Positions 17,433 to 26,045 of a stretch of DNA of 64,000 nucleotides are shown in pieces (position 1 is the stretch's first letter; every line of letters begins with the position of its first letter). The notes beneath the pieces were generated by a model. That model saw nothing but the letters and a program-made list of their open reading frames with translations. It ran no database searches and had not been told where the DNA came from. Both the position numbers and the translations under genes were made by a program. The DNA is from RPRC01 sp034933285. GTDB lineage: Bacteria > Desulfobacterota > Desulfuromonadia > Geobacterales > Geobacteraceae. The stretch covers positions 1-64,000 of the forward strand of contig JAYFNT010000010.1 of NCBI GenBank assembly GCA_034933285.1, read 5' to 3'.

Positions 17433-17821
17433 CATGAATGCCCTTTGAATGTCCGGTTACGGCGGGAACTGCTCCACTGTTTTGCTGATGAAATCCGCCA
17501 GCCATGGCTTTTATGGCCCGCTAGTTGTTTTCACTCCAACCATCATATAGCCCATGTGACTAGAGTACCGAAAATCCGGATTTATGCTCGGAATGAATTC
17601 TTGATAAGGATAAAAAGGTAGATAAGCTTTATAGATATATCCCGAGCCCGGCGAGACCCGTAGATTTGCATGGGCACGGGACCGGTGACAATCACCTTGC
17701 GCGTCTATCATCTCCTCGCTTTCTGCGAAGCGCGGCACAGGAGGTTTCCTGATCGGATCTGGGGACCCTTCCATCGCCATGCCCGTAAGAGCATTCGAAT
17801 AAAGAGAAGGGAGGTATCAAC
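17433..17821. other. Gene-free stretch between DUF389 and SHOCT genes
   Basis: I see no convincing gene. An 89-codon frame on the minus strand (17511-17780) has no ribosome site or family resemblance. The segment from 17575 to 17640 is AT-rich and is the likely promoter zone of the next gene. Confidence 0.3.
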
Positions 17822-18070
17822 ATGTGGGGAAACGGCATGATGTACGGTTACCAGGGTGGTATGGGGTGGATGGTGCTCGGACTCGTTTTCTGGGTTGCAG
17901 TCATTGCGGGCATTGTCTTGCTGGTGCTCTGGATTGTCGGAAAGAGTGGGAAGGGAAAGGGGGAACAAGCCGAGGACACGGCACTTGGAATATTGAACAA
18001 AAGGTATGCCAGGGGGGAGATAACAAAGGAACAGTATGAAGAAATGAAAAGGGACATCTCAAACAGCTAG
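17822..18070 (+). CDS. Small SHOCT-domain membrane protein
   Basis: An 82-residue protein with a GGGAGG site. It has a Gly/Met-rich start (MWGNGMMYGYQGGMGWM), one membrane helix (residues about 17-41) and a C-terminal SHOCT motif (LGILNKRYARGEITKEQYEE). SHOCT is a short oligomerisation motif often at the end of envelope proteins. The start resembles the Met-rich part of the protein at 15036-15473, so the two may respond to the same stress. Confidence 0.82.
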   Translation: MWGNGMMYGYQGGMGWMVLGLVFWVAVIAGIVLLVLWIVGKSGKGKGEQAEDTALGILNKRYARGEITKEQYEEMKRDISNS

Positions 18071-18140
18071 CGCTGCAAGTACATTGCCCCCTGACTTTTT
18101 CAAGACGTTTTTCAATAGCTGTTGGCAGGGAGAAAACAAG

Positions 18141-19499
18141 ATGAACAAATTCATGAAAGCTGTTTTCTTTGTGTTTTTCATTGCCCTCGCAATGGCAGCC
18201 CAGTCTAATGAAGCTCAGGCGGTTCCCAGTTTTGCGCGGCAGACGGGCATGTCATGTTTTGCGTGCCACACGGTCTATCCCGAACTGACGCCAATGGGCC
18301 GTGACTTCAAGCTGAACGGCTATGTGATGACCAAGAGCAAAAAGCCTTACGAGTTCCCGCCACCGGTTTGCGGTATGGTGGTGGCAGCATTGAGCCACAC
18401 GGACTCCAAGCTGCCGGAGGGATATTACACCCGGCGATGGTCGAATCGCGTATTGTCGGACGGAAATGACGTCCTGGCAATTCCCGAGGAGGCGAGCATC
18501 TTTTACGGCGGGCGCATTTACGGTCCCACCGGCGCTTTGATCCAAGGGACTTTTGAGGGAGCCACCGATACCTTTGCTCTTGACATGACGGATATCCGTT
18601 TTGCAAAGAGCACAACACTCGGCGGCAAGAAGCTGGTTTACGGGATCACCCTCAACAACAGCCCCACGGTCCAGGATGTCTGGAACAGTGTTCCGTCATG
18701 GGGATATCCTTTCGAGAGTTCGGAGGTGGCGCCCACTCCGGCTGCAAGCCCCATGATCAGCGGAGGGCTGGACCAGCAGGTGGGCGGTATCGGGATTTAC
18801 GGCTTCTGGAACAATCTGCTCTACGCGGAATTCTCGGCGTACCTGCCGGCGAAAAGCGGCATCATGAGCGTGTTCGGCGCCGGTTCGCCTACGGATACGG
18901 TGGTGGACGGCTTTGCCGCCTACTGGCGCGTCGCCCTGCAGCACCAGTGGGGTGCGCACAATCTGTCCGTGGGCACCTACGGCATGGTAGCGAATGTTTT
19001 CCCTGATGGACTGGACAATGGACCGACCGACAGGTTCACCGACGTCGCTTTTGATGCCCAATACCAGTACCTGAAGAACAATCATTCCCTCAGCGTAGAA
19101 ACGACGTATATCCACGAGGACCAGGATCTGAACGCGAGTTACGGCCTGGGGGAAGCTGCGAACTCGACCAACAGCCTTGATATGTTCAAAATAAACCTGA
19201 ATTATTACTACAAGGCGTCTTTCGGTCGAATCGGCGGTTCTGCCGCATATTTCCTGATTAGCGGGAGCAATGACCAACTGCGCTACGCTCCCGATCCGGT
19301 GGACGGCAGCGGCAGCGGCTCCCCCGACAGCAACGGGTTCATTCTCGAAGCCGACTATCTGCCCCTGGATTATCTGAGACTGGCTCTGCAATACACGATA
19401 TACAACAAATTCAACGGCGGTCACACGAACTATGACGGGTTCGGCAGGAATGCATCGGGCAACAACACGCTCTATTTCTTTGTAACTCTTATGTTGTAA
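18141..19499 (+). CDS. Outer-membrane-type protein with single c-type haem motif
   Basis: A 452-residue exported protein starting at ATG 18141, the first Met before a clear signal peptide (FFVFFIALAMAAQSNEAQA). One haem-binding CxxCH occurs in QTGMSCFACHTVYPELTP, followed by GRDFKLNGY. The rest has the alternating Gly/aromatic pattern of a beta-barrel (YGFWNNLLYAEFSAYLP, LRLALQYTIYNKFNGG) and ends in FFVTLML, a typical barrel end. This looks like a porin-cytochrome-like protein found in Geobacter relatives; a role in electron transfer across the outer membrane is possible but not shown. Confidence 0.8.
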   Translation: MNKFMKAVFFVFFIALAMAAQSNEAQAVPSFARQTGMSCFACHTVYPELTPMGRDFKLNGYVMTKSKKPYEFPPPVCGMVVAALSHTDSKLPEGYYTRRWSNRVLSDGNDVLAIPEEASIFYGGRIYGPTGALIQGTFEGATDTFALDMTDIRFAKSTTLGGKKLVYGITLNNSPTVQDVWNSVPSWGYPFESSEVAPTPAASPMISGGLDQQVGGIGIYGFWNNLLYAEFSAYLPAKSGIMSVFGAGSPTDTVVDGFAAYWRVALQHQWGAHNLSVGTYGMVANVFPDGLDNGPTDRFTDVAFDAQYQYLKNNHSLSVETTYIHEDQDLNASYGLGEAANSTNSLDMFKINLNYYYKASFGRIGGSAAYFLISGSNDQLRYAPDPVDGSGSGSPDSNGFILEADYLPLDYLRLALQYTIYNKFNGGHTNYDGFGRNASGNNTLYFFVTLML

Positions 19500-20181
19500 G
19501 CCTCAATATTTGCGGGCATATCGACTCGGAATGCCACCCCGGTCCACTGTGTGGAGCGGGGTGATCCATTATTATGCTTGTCATGCCTACCACCCCATGT
19601 TCGGCCTTTCTGGGCGGGAAAAACACTCTGTGGCCGAAAATCCTGTCACCCTTGCAGATATCCAAACCGAAGAGCTGTTCTCCTCGCCCGCCCGGCCGAA
19701 ACATCGGTTGAAAGCCCTCGCCGGTTGTCCGAACCGGTTTCCCGGTTGTCTCTGTGGAGCGGGTTTGTCCCTTCGTAAAAAGCATTTGATATTGTTGATA
19801 TTGGCAATGCCTTCTTTGCAAGGGTGTATTGTTGCCGAAAATATGTTGACAAATTTAATTTGTATTCAAATAATATGAGTTCGGCTTTCGTACGGCGTAT
19901 CCATAAGGTAAGCAGGTGCTATTCGCTAAAATCCGGCAAACTGTCCGGGTTCAAACCGGCCTCTCTAGTAGCCCGGTCGGAGGACGTGTCTGGTTATTCC
20001 GGTAGCTTTCCCTGATGGAATCTGGGAAGTGGAACCGGCTGGTATGTTGAAATGACGAAGCTGCGAGGGCCGGAAACCGAATGAATGATTAGATGGGAGA
20101 GGCATAAGTATCCAACAAATATTGGAAGGGAAGAGCGTTTGGCATATGGAAGCCATAGTCGCGCTTTATTGACAAAACAAG
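19500..20181. other. Long gene-free region
   Basis: In 680 bases I find no gene I can support; a 122-codon frame at 19510-19878 has neither ribosome site nor recognisable sequence. An imperfect hairpin ACCCCG-TCCAC/TGTGGA-CGGGGT lies at about 19537-19563 and may end the cytochrome-like gene. TGTGGAGCGGG is repeated at 19550 and 19753. The segment 19930-19990 is rich in CCGG units that can pair with each other, possibly a structured leader of the CLC gene. Confidence 0.3.
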
Positions 20182-21540
20182 ATGAAGAAAAAAATCTTCG
20201 AAGAAGTGTCTCTTTTCGCCAGCGTAGTGAAGTGGACAGCTTACGCATCGGTAGTAGGCGCTCTTTCCGGCCTTGCAACGGCAGGATTCCTGCGATCTCT
20301 TGACTGGGCGTCCGGGCTTCTGGTGAGGTACCCACAGTACTATTTTTCATTGCCGCTGGTAATTGCGGCGAGCAGCTTTCTGGTCAAATGGCTGGCTCCT
20401 GATGCTGCAGGGCACGGGACCGAGAAGGTCATCGAGGCTGTACATAAACGCATGGGTAAGATTCCGCTGCGGGTCGTGCCGGTAAAACTGGTGGCAACGG
20501 TCATGACCCTGGCCTTTGGCGGCTCGGCGGGAAAAGAGGGCCCATGCGCCCAGATGGGAGCGGGACTCGCTTCGGCTTTCGGTGACCTGTTGCGGCTGGA
20601 TGATGTCGATCGTCGCAAACTGGTCATATGCGGCATAAGCGGAGGGTTCGCAACGGTTTTCGGAACCCCGGTCGCGGGGGCACTGTTCGGCATAGAAGTG
20701 CTGGTGCTCGGTCGGATGTTGTACGAGGTGCTCTTTCCTTCTTTCGTTGCAGGCATCGTCGGCTACCATGTGGCGACTCTGGTCGGTGTCAGCTATCCAT
20801 GGCACTCTATTCCGGTTATCCCGCAACTGACAGGCGGAAGCTTCCTGCAAATGGTTCTGATGGGAATGTTTTGCGGACTGATAGCCCTTTTTCTCATCGA
20901 GCTGATGAAGTTCACCAGCAAGGCTTTCAAGCGACTCCCCTGTCATTACCTCCTTAAGTCCATTATCGGGGGAGGGTTTCTCGTCTTGATCGGGTCGCTC
21001 GTTTCGCCTGATTACCTTGGATTGGGGCTTGGATCCATCGATGCGGGACTCAACGGCACAACTCTTCCTGCCGGCGCATTCTTCTGGAAAAGCGTTGCCA
21101 CCTCCATCACTCTGGGCTCGGGAGGGAGCGGCGGGGTGGTTACCCCGATCTTCTTCATCGGCACAGCGGCAGGCAACCTCTTCGCCCGAATCTTCCACGA
21201 ACCATATCTTGCTGCATATTCGGCCATCGGCATGACTGCACTTCTTGCGGGCGCCGCCAATACTCCTATAGCGGCTTCGGTGATGGCAATTGAAATGTTC
21301 GGCCCGGGAATGGCGCCCCATGCTCCGGTTGCCTGTATGGTGAGTTTCCTGATCGTCGGATATCGGAGCGTCTACCCGAGCCAGGTTCTGGGTACGAAAA
21401 AGAGCGCGTCACACAAACTGGAGACAGGGATGCCGGTGGGTGAAGCGGGACATGCCGAAGTTCTCACGCGTAACAAATCCCTTATCGGTGTAGTCGCCAG
21501 AGTGATAGGAATATTTCATCGTAAAGGCGAACAGGATTGA
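20182..21540 (+). CDS. CLC-family chloride channel or H+/Cl- antiporter
   Basis: A 452-residue membrane protein with about ten hydrophobic helices. The second CLC signature is present as GSAGKEGPCAQMGAG, with Lys in place of the usual Arg of GREGP and the gating Glu kept. The third is GSGGSGGVVTPIFFIGTAAGN. The first signature is altered: GHGTE stands where GSGIPE is usual, so the chloride-coordinating serine is missing. That makes the ion selectivity uncertain. The frame is closed by a stop three codons upstream of ATG 20182, which fixes the start; the ribosome site is weak. Confidence 0.85.
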   Translation: MKKKIFEEVSLFASVVKWTAYASVVGALSGLATAGFLRSLDWASGLLVRYPQYYFSLPLVIAASSFLVKWLAPDAAGHGTEKVIEAVHKRMGKIPLRVVPVKLVATVMTLAFGGSAGKEGPCAQMGAGLASAFGDLLRLDDVDRRKLVICGISGGFATVFGTPVAGALFGIEVLVLGRMLYEVLFPSFVAGIVGYHVATLVGVSYPWHSIPVIPQLTGGSFLQMVLMGMFCGLIALFLIELMKFTSKAFKRLPCHYLLKSIIGGGFLVLIGSLVSPDYLGLGLGSIDAGLNGTTLPAGAFFWKSVATSITLGSGGSGGVVTPIFFIGTAAGNLFARIFHEPYLAAYSAIGMTALLAGAANTPIAASVMAIEMFGPGMAPHAPVACMVSFLIVGYRSVYPSQVLGTKKSASHKLETGMPVGEAGHAEVLTRNKSLIGVVARVIGIFHRKGEQD

Positions 21541-21683
21541 CTGCAATTTCCTGTATACATGAGATTTGAGCAGTCATCGATGATGAATATCAAACGGTAA
21601 GGCACAGGACATTCGCTACGGTTGAGCTGAGGGATTATCGTGAAGAAGAGGGTCAACAAAATCTTCGTTTCATGGGGGAAGAG

Positions 21684-22298
21684 ATGAACATCAAGAAGGC
21701 AGCTCATGTGCTGCTGGTCGCATTCATTGCAGCTTTGTTTTCCGGTTGTGCAACCTACGATCAGAACGTAATGCTTATTTATAATCCTGCAGCCGATGCC
21801 AAAGGCGGTTCGGGCGAACTGTATCTCACCACGGCCGGAAAATCGTCTGGCATGGAAAAGCCCGGCAAAATCAAGTGGATTATCGGAAAAGCAACCTATG
21901 CCGATTGGAGGCAAGCGGGTGATGTGGTCAGCAATGCATCTCCCGCAGACATTGTCTCTGATGCTTTGTACAGCGAACTCGGCAATGCCGGATACAGTGT
22001 CAGGAGGGTAAGCAGGTTGCCCGAGAATGTCCCGAAGGGGATAGTGCTCACCATAGCCGACATAACGCTCGATGATGACAATTCAATAATAAAAGACGAG
22101 GTGTCGTGCAGGGTGAACATTTCACTCGAGTTGTGGAAACACGGAGAGAAGGTAAAAAAAGTTGATTATCGGTCAAAGTTTTCCGATGCAACAGTAAATG
22201 GAATGGAAATGACTTTCTTGGGCACGGTCCTGCAAAATGCCTTGCAGAATGCAATGAAACAGGCTGTTCCCGATATTATAAGGCAAATGGAAATATGA
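21684..22298 (+). CDS. Predicted outer-membrane lipoprotein
   Basis: A 204-residue protein with a lipoprotein signal ending in ALFSGCATY (lipobox LFSGC). ATG 21684 is favoured since it directly begins MNIKKAAHVLLVAF, although another ATG lies four codons upstream. The body (DIVSDALYSELGNAGYSVRR, later NISLELWKHGEKVKKVDY) resembles lipoproteins of the LptE/YajG kind that carry small mixed alpha/beta domains. No partner gene is adjacent. Confidence 0.72.
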   Translation: MNIKKAAHVLLVAFIAALFSGCATYDQNVMLIYNPAADAKGGSGELYLTTAGKSSGMEKPGKIKWIIGKATYADWRQAGDVVSNASPADIVSDALYSELGNAGYSVRRVSRLPENVPKGIVLTIADITLDDDNSIIKDEVSCRVNISLELWKHGEKVKKVDYRSKFSDATVNGMEMTFLGTVLQNALQNAMKQAVPDIIRQMEI

Positions 22299-22728
22299 TT
22301 CACAAAGATATTTTTTCGAATTTCCCAATAAGGTTCATGTGTCGGGAGAGACGGGCTCAATTCAGTATGCCGGTTTGTGAAGACGGCGCGCCGTGGGAGT
22401 CGGCGCGCCTTGAAATGTTCAGGATAGGGGTGAAACGGTAAGAGAGGGCCGGCCACCCTGTCGGAGGCTCTGAGAAAGGGTACCTAAGTCAGGTTCCAGA
22501 CGAACTTGACCCAATCATAAAAAAACAATATATAACGATAAGATAACGAACGATATTTTGTTTAAGGTAGGATATAGGTAGGGTTGGGAGGGTTTTGTTG
22601 TAGAGATGAGTTGTGGTTGATATGGGCACTCATGCCGTTTTTCCCCGGTGTTCCGCCCTGAACTGACCATCAACATTATTTTTTATTATACCGTTAATAG
22701 TAACTCCTATTGTTTTTGTATGATAACC
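22299..22728. other. Gene-free region with left end of the integrative element
   Basis: Contains an inverted pair of GGCGCGCC octamers (about 22385-22410), then the hpnH end remnant and attachment core at 22484-22516. From about 22504 on, the sequence becomes clearly AT-rich, which marks the shift into the element. Confidence 0.5.
22493..22503. repeat. Left attachment core (attL)
   Basis: GTTCCAGACGA. On the minus strand it reads in frame within D-W-V-K-F-V-W-N-L-T-stop (22484-22516), which mirrors the HpnH end W-E-M-I-V-W-N-L-S-stop. The stop and the codons after the core would be the original chromosomal gene end. Confidence 0.72.
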
Positions 22729-23505
22729 TTATTTCTGTAGCGTCCTCATAACATCAGCAAGCAGACCATCCTTATCCAGACATTCAAAAATGTACCATGT
22801 TAGCCACTCATCAAGTAATAGAAGAGCGTCCTCTCCTAATCGATATTCGGTTGGATGGTAAGTATTGTAATGACTCCCAATAGGTTGAATGTGATCAAGA
22901 CGCATTATTGATTCGTTCGCACCTGGAAGGGGAAGCATATCCCAGAAAAATTGTGGATATTCGCACTGACGGACTCGTTCCACAAAAGTTTCACCAAAGC
23001 CTGATCGCGCTGCTGTTCCTTCATCTTTTCCATAGTATGGAGCAACCAAGAGAGTTGGGGCTGTCTGCCATTTCGGTTTTCCCAACGTCAGTTTTTTTTC
23101 GACCTCTAGACTATGGTTGGCAATTACTAGAAGAGGTCTTCTTTTTGCGCGATATACCAACAACTCTTCATTAGGATATGCTGGTAAAGCAGCAACAGGG
23201 AGAGACACTTCTTTTTTCGCTTCCCCATATCGAAAAGGGATGATTTCTAAATAAGCTTCTGAATGAATTTCTGCTTCTTTTCTGCCAATGACGGCAAGCT
23301 TCTTTGGCATTTGTTCAACATGAGGAACATACGCTTGAATCAATCGACCACGGGAAACGAGTGGCGTATTATCCTTTACCCACCACGAATCAGGGGTGAT
23401 TAATGATTGTAGGGATTCCTCAGGATATTTCAGGGTCGAACCTCGCTTTTGACTTCCAAATATCGGGCGAAAAAGATACTTCCCCCTTAAGCTCTGGCAC
23501 TTCAT
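22729..23505 (-). CDS. Putative MazF/PemK-like toxin
   Basis: About 258 residues. The central part has the MazF/PemK pattern: KRRPLLVIANHS (the RPVLVI strand), TAPTLLVAPYYG, then ESIMRLDHIQPIG, which matches the IRLDxIxxI segment of MazF-fold ribonucleases. The N-terminal 120 residues and the end around LLLDEWLTWYIFECLD are extra. It overlaps the upstream Panacea-like gene by 86 bases if ATG 23505 is used; TTG 23514 or a later start is possible and no strong ribosome site decides. As second gene of a pair with an antitoxin-like first gene, an RNA-cleaving toxin is the best reading, at moderate confidence. The stretch is AT-rich compared with the host genes. Confidence 0.55.
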   Translation of the reverse strand: MKCQSLRGKYLFRPIFGSQKRGSTLKYPEESLQSLITPDSWWVKDNTPLVSRGRLIQAYVPHVEQMPKKLAVIGRKEAEIHSEAYLEIIPFRYGEAKKEVSLPVAALPAYPNEELLVYRAKRRPLLVIANHSLEVEKKLTLGKPKWQTAPTLLVAPYYGKDEGTAARSGFGETFVERVRQCEYPQFFWDMLPLPGANESIMRLDHIQPIGSHYNTYHPTEYRLGEDALLLLDEWLTWYIFECLDKDGLLADVMRTLQK

Positions 23506-24202
23506 GACCGTCAAGACTATCTAACCACTTTTGCCCAGCAAAAAAAACATCATCGTACCGAGGTTGTCGGATGTAATGCGTCAAACAAGCTTCAGTTCTT
23601 TTTTGGAGTAATTTCTGTTGAATTCGAGAGCGTGCTTCTTTTAATTCCACGGTTCTCTTTTTTTGTCCTTTTTTTGATACTGGTTCTTTTTCCTGTTCCT
23701 CAATTTGTTGAGGAGGTAATACTGCCTTCGAAAAATCAAGACGCTCCCCAGGTGCAGCATTCAACATTGGTTTGCTTAAGTAGACACAATTAAGGAGACC
23801 CGCTGTATCGGATCCAAATTCTCGGACAGCACGTTTTACCGCAATGGAAACTATCACACTAAGGTCATTCTCCAGCGTCTCATAGGTACCTAGATCAACC
23901 ACCTTCCATCGCACACCTTCACCTTCTTCCCCGAAAGGGAAGGTTCGTTTTTTCGCTCCAATTTTTTGACAAGCAGTATCGATGCGGTTATATACCTCTT
24001 CCGCCCAAGGTCCAAATTTATAAAATGTCCAGTCAACACCTGTATACGTCTGCCCCCCCTTTCTTTCGGCATAGGCAAGGTCGGCAATATATACGTATTT
24101 GATTAAATGTATAGGCCCAAGCTCCCTAGATCTGAAATCATCATCGTGAGCAGCTACTGCTAAGGCAAATTGGATAATTTTGTCGACTTTCTCGATATCC
24201 AT
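23420..24202 (-). CDS. Panacea-domain (DUF4065-like) putative antitoxin
   Basis: A 260-residue protein. Residues about 20-110 (IHLIKYVYIADLAYAERKGG, then FYKFGPWAEEVYNRID) follow the Panacea pattern of a KL-type helix, a tyrosine-rich helix and a YGP-type turn. Panacea domains are known as adaptable antitoxin domains that neutralise unrelated toxins. The C-terminal half is charged (EEQEKEPVSKKGQKKRTVEL) and may be the toxin-binding part. ATG 24202 is chosen because the longer frame from TTG 24262 adds an unlikely hydrophobic leader. It overlaps the toxin-like gene downstream, as toxin-antitoxin pairs often do. Confidence 0.6.
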   Translation of the reverse strand: MDIEKVDKIIQFALAVAAHDDDFRSRELGPIHLIKYVYIADLAYAERKGGQTYTGVDWTFYKFGPWAEEVYNRIDTACQKIGAKKRTFPFGEEGEGVRWKVVDLGTYETLENDLSVIVSIAVKRAVREFGSDTAGLLNCVYLSKPMLNAAPGERLDFSKAVLPPQQIEEQEKEPVSKKGQKKRTVELKEARSRIQQKLLQKRTEACLTHYIRQPRYDDVFFAGQKWLDSLDGHEVPELKGEVSFSPDIWKSKARFDPEIS

Positions 24203-24421
24203 AAATATAATTATAAAGCGAAAATGTGCGCAAGCTACCACGAAAATGATGTAAAATGTCAATAAATCTTTTCGGCTACGTTGTACTTGGCTGTAACCTA
24301 TATGAGTAAAGATTTCTCTTCACCATCGTGCCAGGTCACGCAACTGATTTCATAAGTGATCGTTATTTGTTCCTGTTCTATGCTTTCAGCATTCAACATA
24401 GAGTCGACTTTTCCAACATGA

Positions 24422-26044
24422 TTAAATTGCCAGAATAGCCCCGGAACTTCTGAGAATTGCCTCAATTTCAGGATGAAGTTTAATTGGTATTTCTGCTGCC
24501 TGGCTTATATGGACATCTTTAAAGGTGTTCAGGTCAAACGGAACATGGTGGCCCGCGGTGCTAGGCTCGAACAGAAAGATTAGGCGGTTACCTTCGTGGT
24601 GCTTCAGTGCGTATCCCGCCTCGACATAAACATTGGGACGATGGCCGGTCAAGTCGCAGATAATGATGTCCGAGGAGGCGATAGCCTCATACATCTGGTT
24701 GTGAATCGGGAATGTTCCACCTTCCTCCGTGCCCATATCTATCAACTCAAGGTCAATGCCGTGCCGCCGTCGAATGTCGGCCAGAGTTCGACGTAGTTGC
24801 TGCAGGCGTAAATTTGCCTTGTTGTGAGCATCCTCCGGAGCACTTTGCCGCGGATACCAACGAGCAAGAAATACTCGTTTAGGGATGCGCGATTGAGCCG
24901 CCTCGAAGGTCTCCAGTAACTGTTCAGCTGGAGATAGCGGGTTCAGAAGGTTGGTGATGCCCTGGGTGCCGAGCCAATGGCCAATAAGGTCGAGATAGTT
25001 CACCGACCAGCGGACTTTTTGCTCGTAGTCGTCTCCTGCTGCCTCTCGCCATACCCGTGCTGCCAGCTCAAAAAAACCGTAGGTACCGCATAGCGAAGGA
25101 TGATTGACTGTCAGCTGGGTGGCGATGTCCGCCAGCGCGGCAAACAGGTCGTCGGCAAAGGTGGTCAAGGTTTGCCGGCCCTGGGTGATGGTCTCGTCCA
25201 TGGCGATCAGATTGCGGGCCGACTCCCACAGCGCCGTCAATGGCCGCTCGCCGAAGCGTTGCCGGGCAGGTTGCGGCAGTCCTTGCAGCCGGTCGGCCAG
25301 GAGCCGCGTAAGGTGCAGTGCCGGATTGTAGGCGAATTCATTATCCGGCGTCATGGCGTGTGCCGGATCTTGCCCCAGCAGCAGCCGCAGGCCGTGTTCC
25401 GACTCCAGCGGCAGGGCGGTGCTGTTGATGGTGTGGAAGATCAACGATTCGGCGAAGTCGTCGGCATCGTTATCCGTCGGACCGAGCAGCACCATACAGA
25501 AAGGAGCGAGATACTTGGTCGGGGTGTTGGGGTCTTCGGTGAGCTGTTCGGCCAAGTGCAGGCGGTGATTGCCGTCGATGCGGCGGATGATTTTATCTCG
25601 CTTGAGCTGATCCAGATCGCCGCGCCGCACACGCAACCGCTGCATGCGCATAGTCGGGCTCGAATAACGGCGGGAGATATCCACCATACCACCGTTATCG
25701 CTTTTAACCCCGTAAACCGTCTCACCCAGTCCCAGTTCGTCCGGGTCGATCTCTCCGCGATTGACCATCAGTTTGACTGGCGCACGAACGGAAAGGATAA
25801 CCTCTGGGAGAAAGCGGTTCTCGCTTTGCTCCAAGTAGTTTTTGATCTCCTCGGCGTGCTTGGCCGATTCCACCCGCTGATGGCCGACCACCCGAAAGCC
25901 CTGATCGCCGTTCTCCATCTTGTAAGGCACGGAGACGGCCGCCAAATCGCGCAGGTTGGCAAAGCCCCGGACGATGCGGAAGATGCCCAGCACGCTTTCC
26001 GAAAACAGCCCCTCGAATTCGATGTATTGGCGGACTCTCGACAT
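24422..26044 (-). CDS. DGQHR-like protein fused to a nucleoside deoxyribosyltransferase/TIR-like domain
   Basis: A 540-residue two-part protein. Residues 1 to about 330 resemble DGQHR proteins (DndB/ParB-like group), with the signature as DGNHR at 157-161. Residues about 390-540 look like a Rossmann-type nucleotide-hydrolase domain of the nucleoside 2-deoxyribosyltransferase/TIR-like class: RVFLARWYP, a helix, then SDIIICDLTGHRPNVYVEAG with a likely catalytic Glu475. The gene starts one base after the hsdS stop codon, so it is the third gene of the restriction operon. Its composition is GC-rich, unlike hsdS. I read it as a sensor-effector partner of the restriction system; function unproven. 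Confidence 0.68.
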   Translation of the reverse strand: MSRVRQYIEFEGLFSESVLGIFRIVRGFANLRDLAAVSVPYKMENGDQGFRVVGHQRVESAKHAEEIKNYLEQSENRFLPEVILSVRAPVKLMVNRGEIDPDELGLGETVYGVKSDNGGMVDISRRYSSPTMRMQRLRVRRGDLDQLKRDKIIRRIDGNHRLHLAEQLTEDPNTPTKYLAPFCMVLLGPTDNDADDFAESLIFHTINSTALPLESEHGLRLLLGQDPAHAMTPDNEFAYNPALHLTRLLADRLQGLPQPARQRFGERPLTALWESARNLIAMDETITQGRQTLTTFADDLFAALADIATQLTVNHPSLCGTYGFFELAARVWREAAGDDYEQKVRWSVNYLDLIGHWLGTQGITNLLNPLSPAEQLLETFEAAQSRIPKRVFLARWYPRQSAPEDAHNKANLRLQQLRRTLADIRRRHGIDLELIDMGTEEGGTFPIHNQMYEAIASSDIIICDLTGHRPNVYVEAGYALKHHEGNRLIFLFEPSTAGHHVPFDLNTFKDVHISQAAEIPIKLHPEIEAILRSSGAILAI

Positions 26045-26045
26045 A

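Noticed and set aside
19930..19990. tRNA-like T-arm (GGGTTCAAACCGG) and possible c-di-GMP riboswitch
   Set aside because: No D-arm, anticodon arm or acceptor stem can be built around it, and the conserved GEMM core (GGGCAAACC with GGGACGCAAAGC) is absent.
22385..22410. Inverted GGCGCGCC pair as terminator
   Set aside because: Each octamer is itself a palindrome, and no T run follows on either strand; termination is doubtful.
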